Shown: positions 15,200 through 26,230 of the stretch, piece by piece
Layout of the letters: each line of letters begins with the position of its first letter
How positions within the stretch are numbered: position 1 is the stretch's first letter
Assembly: GCA_963573385.1 (NCBI GenBank)
Contig: CAUYLG010051047.1
Location: 1-64,000 of the forward strand
Direction: 5' to 3'
DNA: 64,000 bases
Source of the DNA: Cacajao melanocephalus
Lineage: Eukaryota > Chordata > Mammalia > Primates > Pitheciidae
Program-made: the position numbers and the translations under genes
The notes under the pieces: generated by a model
Database searches by the model: none
What the model was told of the DNA's origin: nothing
What the model saw: the letters and a program-made list of their open reading frames with translations, nothing else

Positions 15200-15360
15200 T
15201 TAGTAGTCAAGATGCAAGGGCTGTAGCCCTGGTTCTGCAACTCTTTTGATGGGCAGCTTTCAGTGTAGATGATGTGTGAACTCCCCTCTCCAGGCCTCAT
15301 TTCTCCATCTGTAAAATGGGCAGTTTGGACTAAATATCTCCAAGGGTCAGTTCAGTTCAA
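15200..15360 (+). repeat. MIR element (+)
   Basis: Contains the MIR core ccaggcctcatttctccatctgtaaaatggg, in the order and spacing of MIR. It forms an inverted pair with the MIR at 14,855-15,055. Confidence 0.7.
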
Positions 15361-15509
15361 TCCAATCTGACAGCACTCACGGGGCTTTCGCTTGTGACTA
15401 TGCCAGAAGGATACAAAGATGGGCAAGGCAGACCTCTGTCATCTAGGTGAGCTGGATGCATGCTCTAATAGTCATACATAAAGAGCAACAAAGCTCGGAG
15501 AGCACAGCA

Positions 15510-15765
15510 TCTCATTTAGACTTGGCCAGTGGCAATGCGTGTGGCACAGATGAGGCAGGCTTTGGGGTGGAGGCGCCATTGGCACTTGGGCTTGAAAAGA
15601 AATAGAACATGTGGAGGTGGAGATAGGAGGAAGCTTTTCCCAGCTGACACCACATGGAGCAGAACTACCTGGTCATCCCATAAAATTGTGAGAAGGAACA
15701 AATCATTGTTGTTTTAAGTCACTGCATTTTCAGGGTGGTTTCTTATGTAGCAATAGATAACAGAC
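15510..15765 (+). repeat. LTR-like old repeat, same tail as 890-970
   Basis: It runs from cttggccagtggcaatgcgt to gttgttttaagtcactgcat and agcaatagataacagacc. The end matches the repeat at 225-970. Confidence 0.45.
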
Positions 15766-15926
15766 CCCAAAGGTGGGTGTGTGATTATAGACTTTATCCT
15801 ATAAAGGTCAGAGATTGCCCATTTTTAGACCACAGCCCACAGTAATTGGCCTGCAGACACAATTCATTTGGCTTGCACAGGCTTTTAAAAAATAGTTGAG
15901 CCAACATTTAGAAATTGGGAAATTTT

Positions 15927-16007
15927 GGCCGGGCGCGGTGGCTCACACCTGTAATCCTAGCACTTTGGGAGGCCGAGGTGGGTGGATCACCTGAGGTCAG
16001 GAGTTCA
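15927..16007 (+). mobile_element. Tail-less 3'-truncated Alu with 17-base TSD
   Basis: Only the first 81 bases of an Alu are present, starting exactly at ggccgggcgcggtggctcac and stopping at gaggtcaggagttca. There is no linker, right arm or A-tail. A perfect direct repeat agaaattgggaaatttt flanks it at 15910-15926 and 16008-16024. The near-consensus sequence suggests a relatively young copy. Confidence 0.95.
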
Positions 16008-16211
16008 AGAAATTGGGAAATTTTATATGAAAATCCAGATTTGGGGGCTCTCCTGAAGAATCCTGCATTTCAGCACCTGCATTCTAGGAATAGTTGGCTG
16101 GATGTCCTTTGTGTATGCGACACATGCGCTCCAGTTCATGACAGTGCTCTCCACTCTATTGTCTCACCCCAACCTACTTTCTAGCCCCTGTAGACACTTG
16201 AGGGTTTGCTA

Positions 16212-16511
16212 TTGTTGTTGTTTATTTGTTTTGAGACAGGGTCACACTCTGTTGCTGAGGCCAGAGTGCAGTGGTATGAGCATGGCTCCCTGTAGCCGTG
16301 GCCTCCTGGGCTCAAGTGATCCTCTGGCCTCAGTCTCCCAAGTAGCTGGGATTATAGGCACATGCCACCATGCCTGGCTTATTAAAAAATTTTTTTTGTA
16401 GAGACAGGGTCTCACAACATTGCCCAGGCTGGTCTCAAACTCCTGGGTTCAATCCTCCTGCCTCAGCCTCCCAAAACGCTAGGATTACAGGTGTGAGCCA
16501 CTGTGCCTGGC
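16212..16511 (-). mobile_element. Old Alu (AluJ-like, -)
   Basis: T/G-rich head then gagacagggtcacactctgt, ending gagccactgtgcctggc. Features such as ctgggctcaagtgatcctct fit AluJ. ORF 16102-16401 is Alu-derived. Confidence 0.92.
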
Positions 16512-16543
16512 ATGACATTTGAGTTTTTGATCCATGCTGATGA

Positions 16544-16908
<365 letters not shown>

Positions 16909-17639
16909 TGAGAAATGTATTAGTGGGGGGTGACTCTGAGGCAGGCGTAGTCAAAATCTATTATTCAATCTGCCCAGACCATGAACTCCATCTTTTGGGA
17001 AATGCATCTTTCTCTGATCCTATTGTTCTGATGGCACTGCCATCTCCTGGTATGTCCCACTTCCCTATTCACTCACAATAATTGGTTAAAGAGTGGCACC
17101 TGGCTTAAGTTGGGCCAGTCACAGCACCTGGCTCTCCAGCCACAGATGATTGGACCAGGGTCAGGGACTTATCCATGTTGGGCCAATCGAAGTTTTCCCT
17201 AAAATTTTGTCCTTCAGACCAGAAGCAGTAATCCTCAGTCTCTCTCTGGTGAAGCGGGTGAGTTGTGAGTGGTGAGCACTGCTGCAGCCACGTGTCTAGC
17301 CTTGAGGAGGAAAGCTCGCACACAGAGAAGTGACAGGACTGGGCGGAGAGTCCTGGCAACATTCAAGTCTCTGTGTTCACCACTTCAGTGACTTTTCTGG
17401 GCCTGGTTCTCCAGCTTTCCCATCAGTTCTGGGAGCTCCCCATTCCTTCCTGATAAATTCCTTTGCTGTGTCTGTTAGCCTGAGTTTATTTATGTTTTGT
17501 AATTTGCAACTGAGAACACTGGTGATAACCAGGGGCTTTGAGGCAGTTCCAGGAGGGCTACTTCTCACCTGTCAGGGAGAAGCCAAGACAGGGTTTATTC
17601 TCAAACACAGAGCAGGAAGGAGATAGCGCTATTCCCACT

Positions 17640-17770
17640 GGAAAGTGCATTATCCTGTGAAGCAGGTATCCCTCCTTGCCACTGACTTCCTCCAGAAACC
17701 ATTAAGTAAATCTCTATGCTGTTCTGAGCCTCCATTTTCCTATCTGTAAAACAGGACCTGGGAAAGAATG
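17640..17770 (+). repeat. MIR element (+)
   Basis: MIR core ctgagcctccattttcctat followed by ctgtaaaacaggacc. Confidence 0.6.
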
Positions 17771-18097
17771 GTGATTCTTAAACTGTATTCTGCAACACCC
17801 TTGGATTTTGTGGAGGGATCACTGCTTAAGAAGGGTGGCTTGTGGCTGGGGTGGAGGGGCCTAGTAGAAATGACTCTGAGTTCCTCTCCCCTACTTCAAG
17901 CAAAGCCACCCCCTCTCCCTCAACTGTTTCATACATTGCCTTTCTGTGAAAGGTCTTGGGTAAGAAGGGTGGACAGCTTGAGAAGTTTGAAAACCCCTGG
18001 ATGAGGTGTCTTGGAGGAATTTTCCAGTTGTAATAGTTCATGATTTTATGGATTCCAATAGAAAGCAGAATGCTTTTCACATTGATAATAACAAAAC

Positions 18098-18223
<126 letters not shown>

Positions 18224-18734
18224 CATACATTGGCCATATCACATTTCCTCATTTGTGAAATGGGGGGAAAAAACAGAACTAACCTTGTAGGATTACTAGG
18301 GGGTTAAAAATGCAGGTGAACCAAATTACGTTATATTCTTCCAACCTTGACACTTTCGTTTATTAGCTCTACCTGTTGGACTCTACTCATGTTTTAGTTA
18401 GGAAATAATGGCTGCCAATTGTAAAAATCACAACTCAAATTACTATAAAAATGTTCATGTTAAAGTCCAGAGGTGGGTCAAACTTCAGGAATGGCTGGAT
18501 CAAGTCTCTGGCTCATTTTATTCTGTAATATTTTTTGTCTTGCCCTCCTCCATGTGATGGTTTTGTCTTCTGGCTGGCCTCTTTCATGTGGCTAAAAATA
18601 AAAATAAAAAATCTGCTGCAACTCTAGGTAGGTATCATACCGTATGTCACACTATTCAGAAAGCAAAAGAATGTCACATCTTCATTCTTCACTTTTATTG
18701 GACCAACAACCCTAGGTCCTTAATAATTAGGAGG

Positions 18735-18955
18735 TAGGATAATATAGTAATTCAGCCTGCAGGACTCCATCATTTACCAACTGTGTGACCTTGGGAAAGT
18801 TAACCTCTTTGTGCCACAGTTTCCTCATCTGTATAACGGAGTAAGAACAGTACCTACCTCATAGGGGTGTTGTGAGAATTAAATATGCTTGAAAAACACT
18901 TAGCAGACTGCATGGGAATTAGTAAATTCTCACTAAGTGTTAGCTAGCATTGTCA
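18735..18955 (+). repeat. Near full-length MIR (+)
   Basis: It reads from caggactccatcatttacca through tgtgtgaccttgggaaagtt and tcctcatctgtataacggag to cttagcagactgcatggg and the taagtgttagc end. This is the best-preserved MIR of the left flank. Confidence 0.9.
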
Positions 18956-18983
18956 GCGTATTTCCTTAGAAATATCTCCCTTC

Positions 18984-19248
18984 TGCCGGGCATGGAGACT
19001 AACATCTGTAAGGCCAAGGCAGGAGGATCACTTGAGCTCAGGAGTTCAAGACCAGCTTGGACAATATAGTGAAAGTTAAAAAAAAGGTAGCCCAGAGTGG
19101 TAGTACATGCCTGTAGTCCCAGCTACTAGGGAGGCTGAGGTGGGAGGATTGCTTAAGTTTGGAGGTTGAGGCGGCAGTGAGTTTCGATCAGACCACTGCA
19201 CTCCAGCCTGGGCAACAGAATGAGACGGTCTCAAAAACCAAACAAACA
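18984..19248 (+). mobile_element. Old, internally deleted Alu (+)
   Basis: It begins gccgggcatggagactaaca and lacks about 20 bases of the left arm (the cccagcactttggg part). The right arm is intact, with tail caaaaaccaaacaaac. Confidence 0.9.
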
Positions 19249-19556
19249 TGGCAGGGTGCGGGGTGGCTCACACGTGTAATCTCACTCAGCAACTTTAGGA
19301 GGCCAAGGCGGGATCCCCTGAGGTCAGGAGTTAGAGACCAGCCTGGCCAACATGGTGGAACCCTGTCTCCACTAAAAATACAAAAATCAGCCAGGCATGG
19401 TGGTGCAGGCCTGTAATCTCAGCTATTTGGGAGGCTGAGGCATGAGAATTGCTTTGAACCCAGGAGGCAGAGGTTGCAGTGAGCCGATATCACACCAATG
19501 CACTCCATCCCAGGCAACAGAGCGAGACTCCGTCTCAAAAAACACACAAATAAACA
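19249..19556 (+). mobile_element. Alu (+), tandem with the previous Alu
   Basis: It starts ggcagggtgcggggtggctc directly on the preceding tail, with both arms and tail aaaaaacacacaaataaaca. ORF 19159-19416 spans both Alus and is an artefact. Confidence 0.93.
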
Positions 19557-20167
19557 ATGAATAGACAAATACATGACAGAACAAGAAGACAAACTAGAGA
19601 ACATCTTGAGACAAGGTGTTCAGGGAAGAGCTCTTTTGAGGAGGTGATGTTAAAGCAGAATTTGTGGAAGAACGTCCCAGGCATTGCCCTCAAGGTCGTC
19701 AACTCTTTGATTTATCTTCCTTTTGAAACAGGACAAGGAGGTCATCAAACAACAGAAGGGCAATTATAACTGCTGGTATGGCAAAGCCAGGACTCTAAAT
19801 TCAAACTCTGCTCCATTCTAAGGAATCCCGTCACTTAAGCAGGTTCAGGGGAAGCGATGTGAGTCACGAAATCACAGGTCAGAGGAGGCATCGAGAATAT
19901 GGTCAGTTCTCAACTTTCAGGGAAGTCCATAGCTGAGGAATGAAGGGCAACGGTCCTCTTGTGGTCTCATTAGGAAGACTCTGGCTGTTTACTGGAGGCT
20001 GGAACACTGATTCAAGTGAGAGATCCTGACAAGAGAAATGTGTAGGAGGGAGGACTAGCACCCGGATGAAGTTATAAAACATCTCTCGCACCTTTTTCGG
20101 AGACCACCCCCAGCGCGGCCTCTCCGCCCAGTCCCAGCTTAGGCAGCGAAGAGAGTCCCTCACTCAC

Positions 20168-20330
20168 CCCGTCTTGGTGCCACGTTCCTTGAAAGCAAAA
20201 GGACCAAGAGTTTCTTCCTGCCTCGTCCCTTCCGGATCCCTGCTCAAACCAGCAGGCACCACCCTCGGCCGGCTGGTGTGAGCGCCATCCCCAGGCTCCG
20301 CCCACCTCGAGCACCACCCGTCAGTCCTTC
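20168..20330 (-). other. Possible first exon of a divergent minus-strand transcript
   Basis: On the minus strand the sequence ending accaagacggg is followed by gtgagtgaggg, a strong donor, so an exon would end at 20,168. It lies at the upstream edge of the CpG island, head-to-head with the plus-strand exon 1. Bidirectional transcription from CpG islands is common, and many such antisense products are lncRNAs. A minus-strand open frame (20,072-20,317) runs through it, but the region is GC-rich and I recognise no domain. The 5' end is a guess. It could equally be a chance GTGAGT. Confidence 0.3.
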
Positions 20331-21089
20331 CCTGAGGCACGCCTCCTTCCGGCTCCCGCCCTGAGTAGCCACCCGTGGGGCCCCTCCTCCCCTCCCTGCT
20401 TCCGGGCCCTCCTCCTTCAGGGCCGCTCCTATCTTCTTCCCACTCTAGGCTCCTCTTCAGCCCGCCTCCCTCCGCCCGTGGCTCCGCCCTCTGGGCAGTT
20501 CTCCTTTAGCCGGGCCCACAGCAGCTCCTTTCAAGCACTGTCCTGGCTTCCGGCCCCCGTCGCCTGCACCATCTTCCCTACCTGCGCGGCTTCTTCCCAG
20601 GGCCTTACCACCCTCTTAGCTCCGCCCCCACTTCGGCTCCAAACCTGTGCAAACGACTCTCTCTTCCCGCCCCAGCCCCGCCCCCCGAGCCGCGTCTCAG
20701 TCCCTCCTCCCTTTCAGGCCCTGCCCTGGATCCGCCTTTCTCCTGTCCCCGCCGAAGCTCTGGACTTTTCCAAAGCCTGGCTGGGAGGGTGGGGAGAACC
20801 CTTGCGCCTGGGGAGCCGGGCTGTTTCTGGGCGGGGCTGCGGACTCCTCGTGCTCGTGTCATCGTGTCCTTCCCGGGAGACAGAGACGTGGGAGAGCCCT
20901 GGACCAGGGACAGAGTGGCAGGCGGGGCCGAGCAGAGGGGAGCCGCTCCGGGTGCCCCACCCCTGCGCGCGTCAGTGGTGCTGGCCGAAGGCAGGGCTCG
21001 CGGTTTGCGGGGCTCGCGTCGCTGTCAGTGCGGCGGGGCGCGCGAGCGGCGCGGGAGCGGGGTAGAGGAGCTCGAAGAAGCTGAGGGGG

Positions 21090-21114
21090 CGGTAGCGGCG
21101 GCGGCGACGGCGAC
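21090..21114 (+). repeat. Short GGC-repeat in the predicted 5' UTR
   Basis: An imperfect run of GGC/GAC triplets (ggtagcggcggcggcgacgg). It is short, with about three uninterrupted units. Such tracts are often polymorphic and can affect translation, but nothing here shows expansion. Confidence 0.8.
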
Positions 21115-21126
21115 TACGACTCCCGC
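21112..21126 (+). promoter_or_regulatory. ZNF143/GFY-like motif
   Basis: gactacgactcccgc differs by two bases from the ACTACAATTCCC core known from CpG-island promoters. Its place in the predicted exon 1 fits that motif's usual closeness to start sites. Inference from motif similarity only. Confidence 0.35.
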
Positions 21127-21974
21127 GCGAGTGCCCAGCCTCCTCCCGCCGCAGCCGCCCTTTTCTTCCCTCCCTTACGTCCCCGAGTGCAGCGGCACCG
21201 CCTCTTTCCCAGCCGCGCGGCTTCCTCCAGACCTCTGGGCGCGGGTGAGTGGGGGCTGTGGGCGTCTCCTTAGGGGTGCGGGAAGGGTGTGTGCTTTGTG
21301 CCTTTCCGTTCACCCACTTCGGGCGGGCCGCTGGCTATTTTTAGAAACTCTTATTTCTACCCTTCTGGGAGTCCCGGGAGCCCGAGTAACTCCAGGCCCC
21401 CTCCGCCGCCCTTTTCTCCCACCCGGACCCGCCGCCCCGAGTCGCCGGCCCTAGCCCCCAGCCCCCAGCCCTCAGCACCGGCTCCCGCGCCCGCTCCGGG
21501 CCGCCCTGGCGTTCCCTGTCTGCTCCCTCCCCGCGGGCCGAGCCTGGGCCAGTAGTTGGCTGGGTGGGCCCGCGCCCGCTCGGAAGTTGGAGTCTTTTGT
21601 GCTCGTGCCCCGCCCCGCCCGGCGAGGGGCGGAGGGAGGGGAACGGAGGCTGCTCCGGGGAGGCCTCGGGCGGGCCCGGCCCCGGCTGCTTCCGGCTCTC
21701 CTACCCGGGCTGGGTCTACGGGCTCCCGGGGGCGCGCAGAGCTGGTCCTGCCTCGGCTCTCGCTTCTTCTGGGCTGTTTGCACACCTTGGGCTCGGAGAG
21801 AAACAACGGGCCCTCGAGCTGGGGCCGTATCCGCATTTCACTCAGTCCCCTTGGTGGCTGAGCCTTAGTTTGCCACTCGGTGACATGGGGTGAAAGAGGG
21901 AGACTCGCCTCGCGGGGTCTTCATGGGTTCAGGGAGGGAACTAATATGTGAAAGAAGTGTTTAACACCAACAGG

Positions 21975-22125
21975 CAACATTTAATGAGACTTCTCCCAGG
22001 AACATTATTTCTTTTAATGCTCACAACGGCCTTCTAGTTTATCCCCATTTACAGAAGCAGAAATCAAGGGGCAGAGGAGTCAAGTAATTTTCTCCAAGTC
22101 ACAGTAGCCACAGAAGTGTAAAGGT
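21975..22125 (-). repeat. MIR element (-)
   Basis: Antisense MIR motifs: aatgctcacaacggccttct, ccccatttacagaagcagaa, and ccaagtcacagtagccacag. It lies 120 bases downstream of the CpG island. Confidence 0.7.
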
Positions 22126-23379
22126 GCTAGCACCTGTTATTTATTAATATTTCGTAGTGTGAGCGTGTATCGTCTCTTAGTGCAGAGGGCATTTTAACCG
22201 AGCCTTCGGTCACACCGTTTAATTAGGGACATAGCTCTGGGTTTTCCCTGACTTTCGGCCGTTGTCCACTATACTATGGATGAAATCTCATTCTGGGATT
22301 ACCGTATCTCCAAAGGGAAAGGTTTGGATGAATTCCTTGCTAGTATTGCCGCAGTTGGAAGTTAATGGATACAGAGACTCCAAGATCTCAAACACAACTG
22401 AAATTCCCTGGGGTTTTGTCTCAAGGAAGCCTTGAGACTTTAAACGGTGGGATTCACGCTTTATTTTGTGTGTGGCATGGTCCTCCTCTCAGACCTTGCA
22501 GGTTCTCTCTGTTTAGATTTATCGATCATAGTTTGATGGAGGCTGGGGGGAATAGCTCAAGTCGTCTGCTGTCAAACAAATATTTCTCATATTTTCAGAT
22601 AAGGCCCAGAGTGGTTAAAGTGAACTAAAATTAACTTTGGCAAATGTTCCAGTTTTCTAGTGTGTTTGATCCGGTTTGGGGGAGTGTCTAAAAATCAGGC
22701 AGGGGAGTTTCTGGGCCAGGTCTTGAGAAGTCTCTTGATGTTTGCATTAGTCCTTTGGAGTCTGGTAGGTCTTGGCCAGGATTCTGGATTTAGAAGTCCT
22801 ATGTAGGAGCTGAAAGGGGTTTTACAGACCATCTGATCCAACTTTTTCATATCTGCCTTTCCCTGCTTCCCTGTTAAGTGAACCTTGGAAAGGGGAAGTC
22901 GTGGTCTGAAATCAGACTGCCTTAGCCTCAGAGTGAGAACTAGAATTCCCAGTCTTCTTCCTTCTAATCCAGTAATATTTTTATTTCTCCCATACCTTGC
23001 CACTTCTTAAAAGGGCGAGAAACTAGTTATTCAAGCCTTAAGGTCAGGAATCCTGAGTAATTGGAAATCTCAAGGAAGTTTTATAGTCTCCACCACTTTC
23101 TGTGCCTCATGGTTAGTATTAAAGGAAGGCCAGGTTTAAGCACAGGTGTGCTAGTTCTTATAAGTCACCACTTCAGTTTTATATGTTTATGGCTTATATA
23201 CGCTTCCATAACCATTATCTGATTTAATTTCTAATCCATTTCTGTGAGGGAGTTTGCAGAGCTTGATTTATGTCTCCTTTTTACTGTGAGGGAATGGAGA
23301 CGTAGCATAGCACTTGCCTTAGATGACAGAATGAGTAAGTAGTGAGGACAGGACACCTGAAGCAGAGGATTTGATTTGG

Positions 23380-23510
23380 CATCATAAACTGAGCCACTCA
23401 TTGTGGCTCTCTGAGCCTCAGTTTCCTTATCTGTAACCTCTCATAGGATTGTTGTGGGGACTGTAAGAAAATGGCTGTGAAAGTGCTTTATAGTGGTAGT
23501 AATAATAGCT
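23380..23510 (+). repeat. MIR element (+), left half of an inverted pair
   Basis: MIR core ctctctgagcctcagtttcc, ttatctgtaacctctcatag, and gtgaaagtgctttatagtgg. It is followed directly by a minus-strand MIR. Confidence 0.8.
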
Positions 23511-23738
23511 GAATTTATTAAGGTACTTAACATGTATCACTAGTCATTGGACTGAGGACTTTATGGACTATGTTACTTAATTCTCAGAGCAACTGATGAA
23601 TTAAGTATTATTATTATCTCTGTTTTAGAGAAGAAACAAGCTTAGAGAAATTACATGACCTGCCTTAGGGTTATTTAACTGGTAAGTGGCCAAGCCGGGA
23701 TTCAGACTGCAGGCAGTATAACCTTAAAGCTGGCATGC
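23511..23738 (-). repeat. MIR element (-), right half of an inverted pair
   Basis: Antisense MIR: ttacttaattctcagagcaa, gtattattattatctctgtt, ctggtaagtggccaagccgg and the cagactgcaggcag end. Confidence 0.85.
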
Positions 23739-23749
23739 TTTTTTAAAAA

Positions 23750-24030
23750 GAAAATTGTGGTAAAATATATATAACATAAAATTTACAATTTTAACCATTT
23801 CAAAGTGTACATTTATGTGACATTAAGTACATTCACATGGTTATGCAACCATCACCACTGTCCCTTATCTTCCCCAATTGAAACTCTGTATTTGTTAAAT
23901 ACTAACTCTGCATTCCCTCCTCCCTCCAGCCCCTGAAAACTATCATTCTACTTTCTATGAATTTGACTATTCTAGGAACCTCATGTAAGTGGAATCGTGC
24001 AATATTTGTCTTTTTGTGACTGCAAAGCTG
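23750..24030. repeat. Old L1 (L1M-type) fragment
   Basis: It contains gtggtaaaatatatataaca, taaaatttacaattttaacc, ttatgcaaccatcaccactg and gaatttgactattctaggaa, a stretch well known from mammalian-wide L1 copies. Orientation is not assigned with confidence. Confidence 0.65.
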
Positions 24031-24205
24031 GCACACTTAGTGTCTTCCTTAATCTCAGAGTGTGTTGTAAATGTAAAATGTTAGTCCTCAACTGCAGCAG
24101 AGATGTGGCATGCAGCTCCAGAGCAGGAACCCAGGCCTGGTTGTATCTCTAAGACCCACTCTTCTCCCCTTTAGATTGATGTTCTTTATCACTTAAGCCT
24201 GTTTT

Positions 24206-24342
24206 GGCAAATTTTTGTATTTTTGGTAGAGATGGGGTTTCACCAGGTTGAGCAGGCTGGTTTTGAACTCCTGACCTCAGATGATCTCCCTACTTGGCTT
24301 CCCAAAGTGCTGGGATTACCAGCGTGAGCTACCACACTGGGT
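24206..24342 (-). mobile_element. Partial Alu (-), left arm only
   Basis: It starts at the linker (aatttttgtatttttggtag) and reads to cgtgagctaccacactgggtc. No right arm or T-head is present. Confidence 0.88.
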
Positions 24343-25029
24343 CATTATACCTTTAAAATAGAATCTAGACAACTCCTAACCCTCACCTTGTTTGCATCTG
24401 CCCTTCTGACCATCTAGGGTTTGGGGATATAGGGCTGCAGTTGTCAGAAGTAACAGTGCAGTGACAGCAGCTTGGATCAAAACTACTCAGGATGATTAAG
24501 TAGATCACCTTTATGAAATGCTCCCTCTTTCTTCCCCCTCTTTCCATAAAGGCACACAGGAGGGATTAGCTTTTCGGTTCTTACAGGATATTGATGGTTC
24601 CTCATTGCTTGCAGGTGGTTAAGATGGAGTTAGATGCTGCATATAGCCTTTCAAAATGCCCTTTCACCATTTTCTGTTGGTGTATTTAGGGGAGTAGGCT
24701 GTTTATGAAGATGGTTGGAATTTTGTCCTGATTAACAACTGGGGATTGGAGGAGACAATGTCTCAGAGATGGTTAATAGGGTAACAAACCCATGATCATG
24801 TGTCTGGTCATGTCACACTCTCCTTAAAAATTTGATGGCCCCAGCATTGCCTACATGTTCAAACAAATGTGACCAGTGAGGTCACTCTGCTGAATTTATT
24901 GGCTAGAATATTGTAGTTGAGAGACCTTAAAGTCATTTAGACCAGCTACCTGGCTGACATTTGAGGAGGTTACTTGTTGAGATTGTCTTTCATTGGATAC
25001 CTCATTTTTTGAAAGCTTTTTAAGTCACT

Positions 25030-26230
<1,201 letters not shown>

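Larger units (their letters stand above)
21035..21244 (+). other. Candidate exon 1 (5' UTR), start approximate
   Basis: The segment ends gacctctgggcgcgg followed by gtgagt, a consensus splice donor at 21,245. It lies in the centre of the CpG island and has 5' UTR character: a (GGC)n-like stretch at about 21,090-21,113 and pyrimidine-rich cctcctcccgccgc. The 5' end cannot be read from sequence; dispersed initiation between about 20,900 and 21,100 is likely. There is no ATG between 21,035 and 21,244. One plus-strand frame entering from an ATG at 20,789 crosses the exon but stops at a TAG within exon 2 after splicing, arguing against it as the main coding frame. Confidence 0.65.
20230..21850 (+). 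promoter_or_regulatory. CpG-island promoter
   Basis: GC content and CpG frequency rise sharply over this interval compared with the flanks. Several GC boxes (Sp/KLF type) are visible, for example ccccgccccccc near 20,683, gggcggggctg near 20,834 and ccccgccccgcccg near 21,610. An NRF1-like ctgcgcgcgtcag lies near 20,963. No TATA box is evident near exon 1. This is the architecture of a housekeeping-type promoter with dispersed start sites. Open frames of 85-221 codons on both strands here reflect high GC content and are not called as genes. Confidence 0.9.

Noticed and set aside
20478..21836. Several 85-221 codon open frames on both strands in the CpG island
   Set aside because: Stop codons are rare in GC-rich DNA, the frames overlap each other on both strands, are rich in P, R, G and A, and none continues cleanly across the predicted splice junctions as an ATG-started frame.
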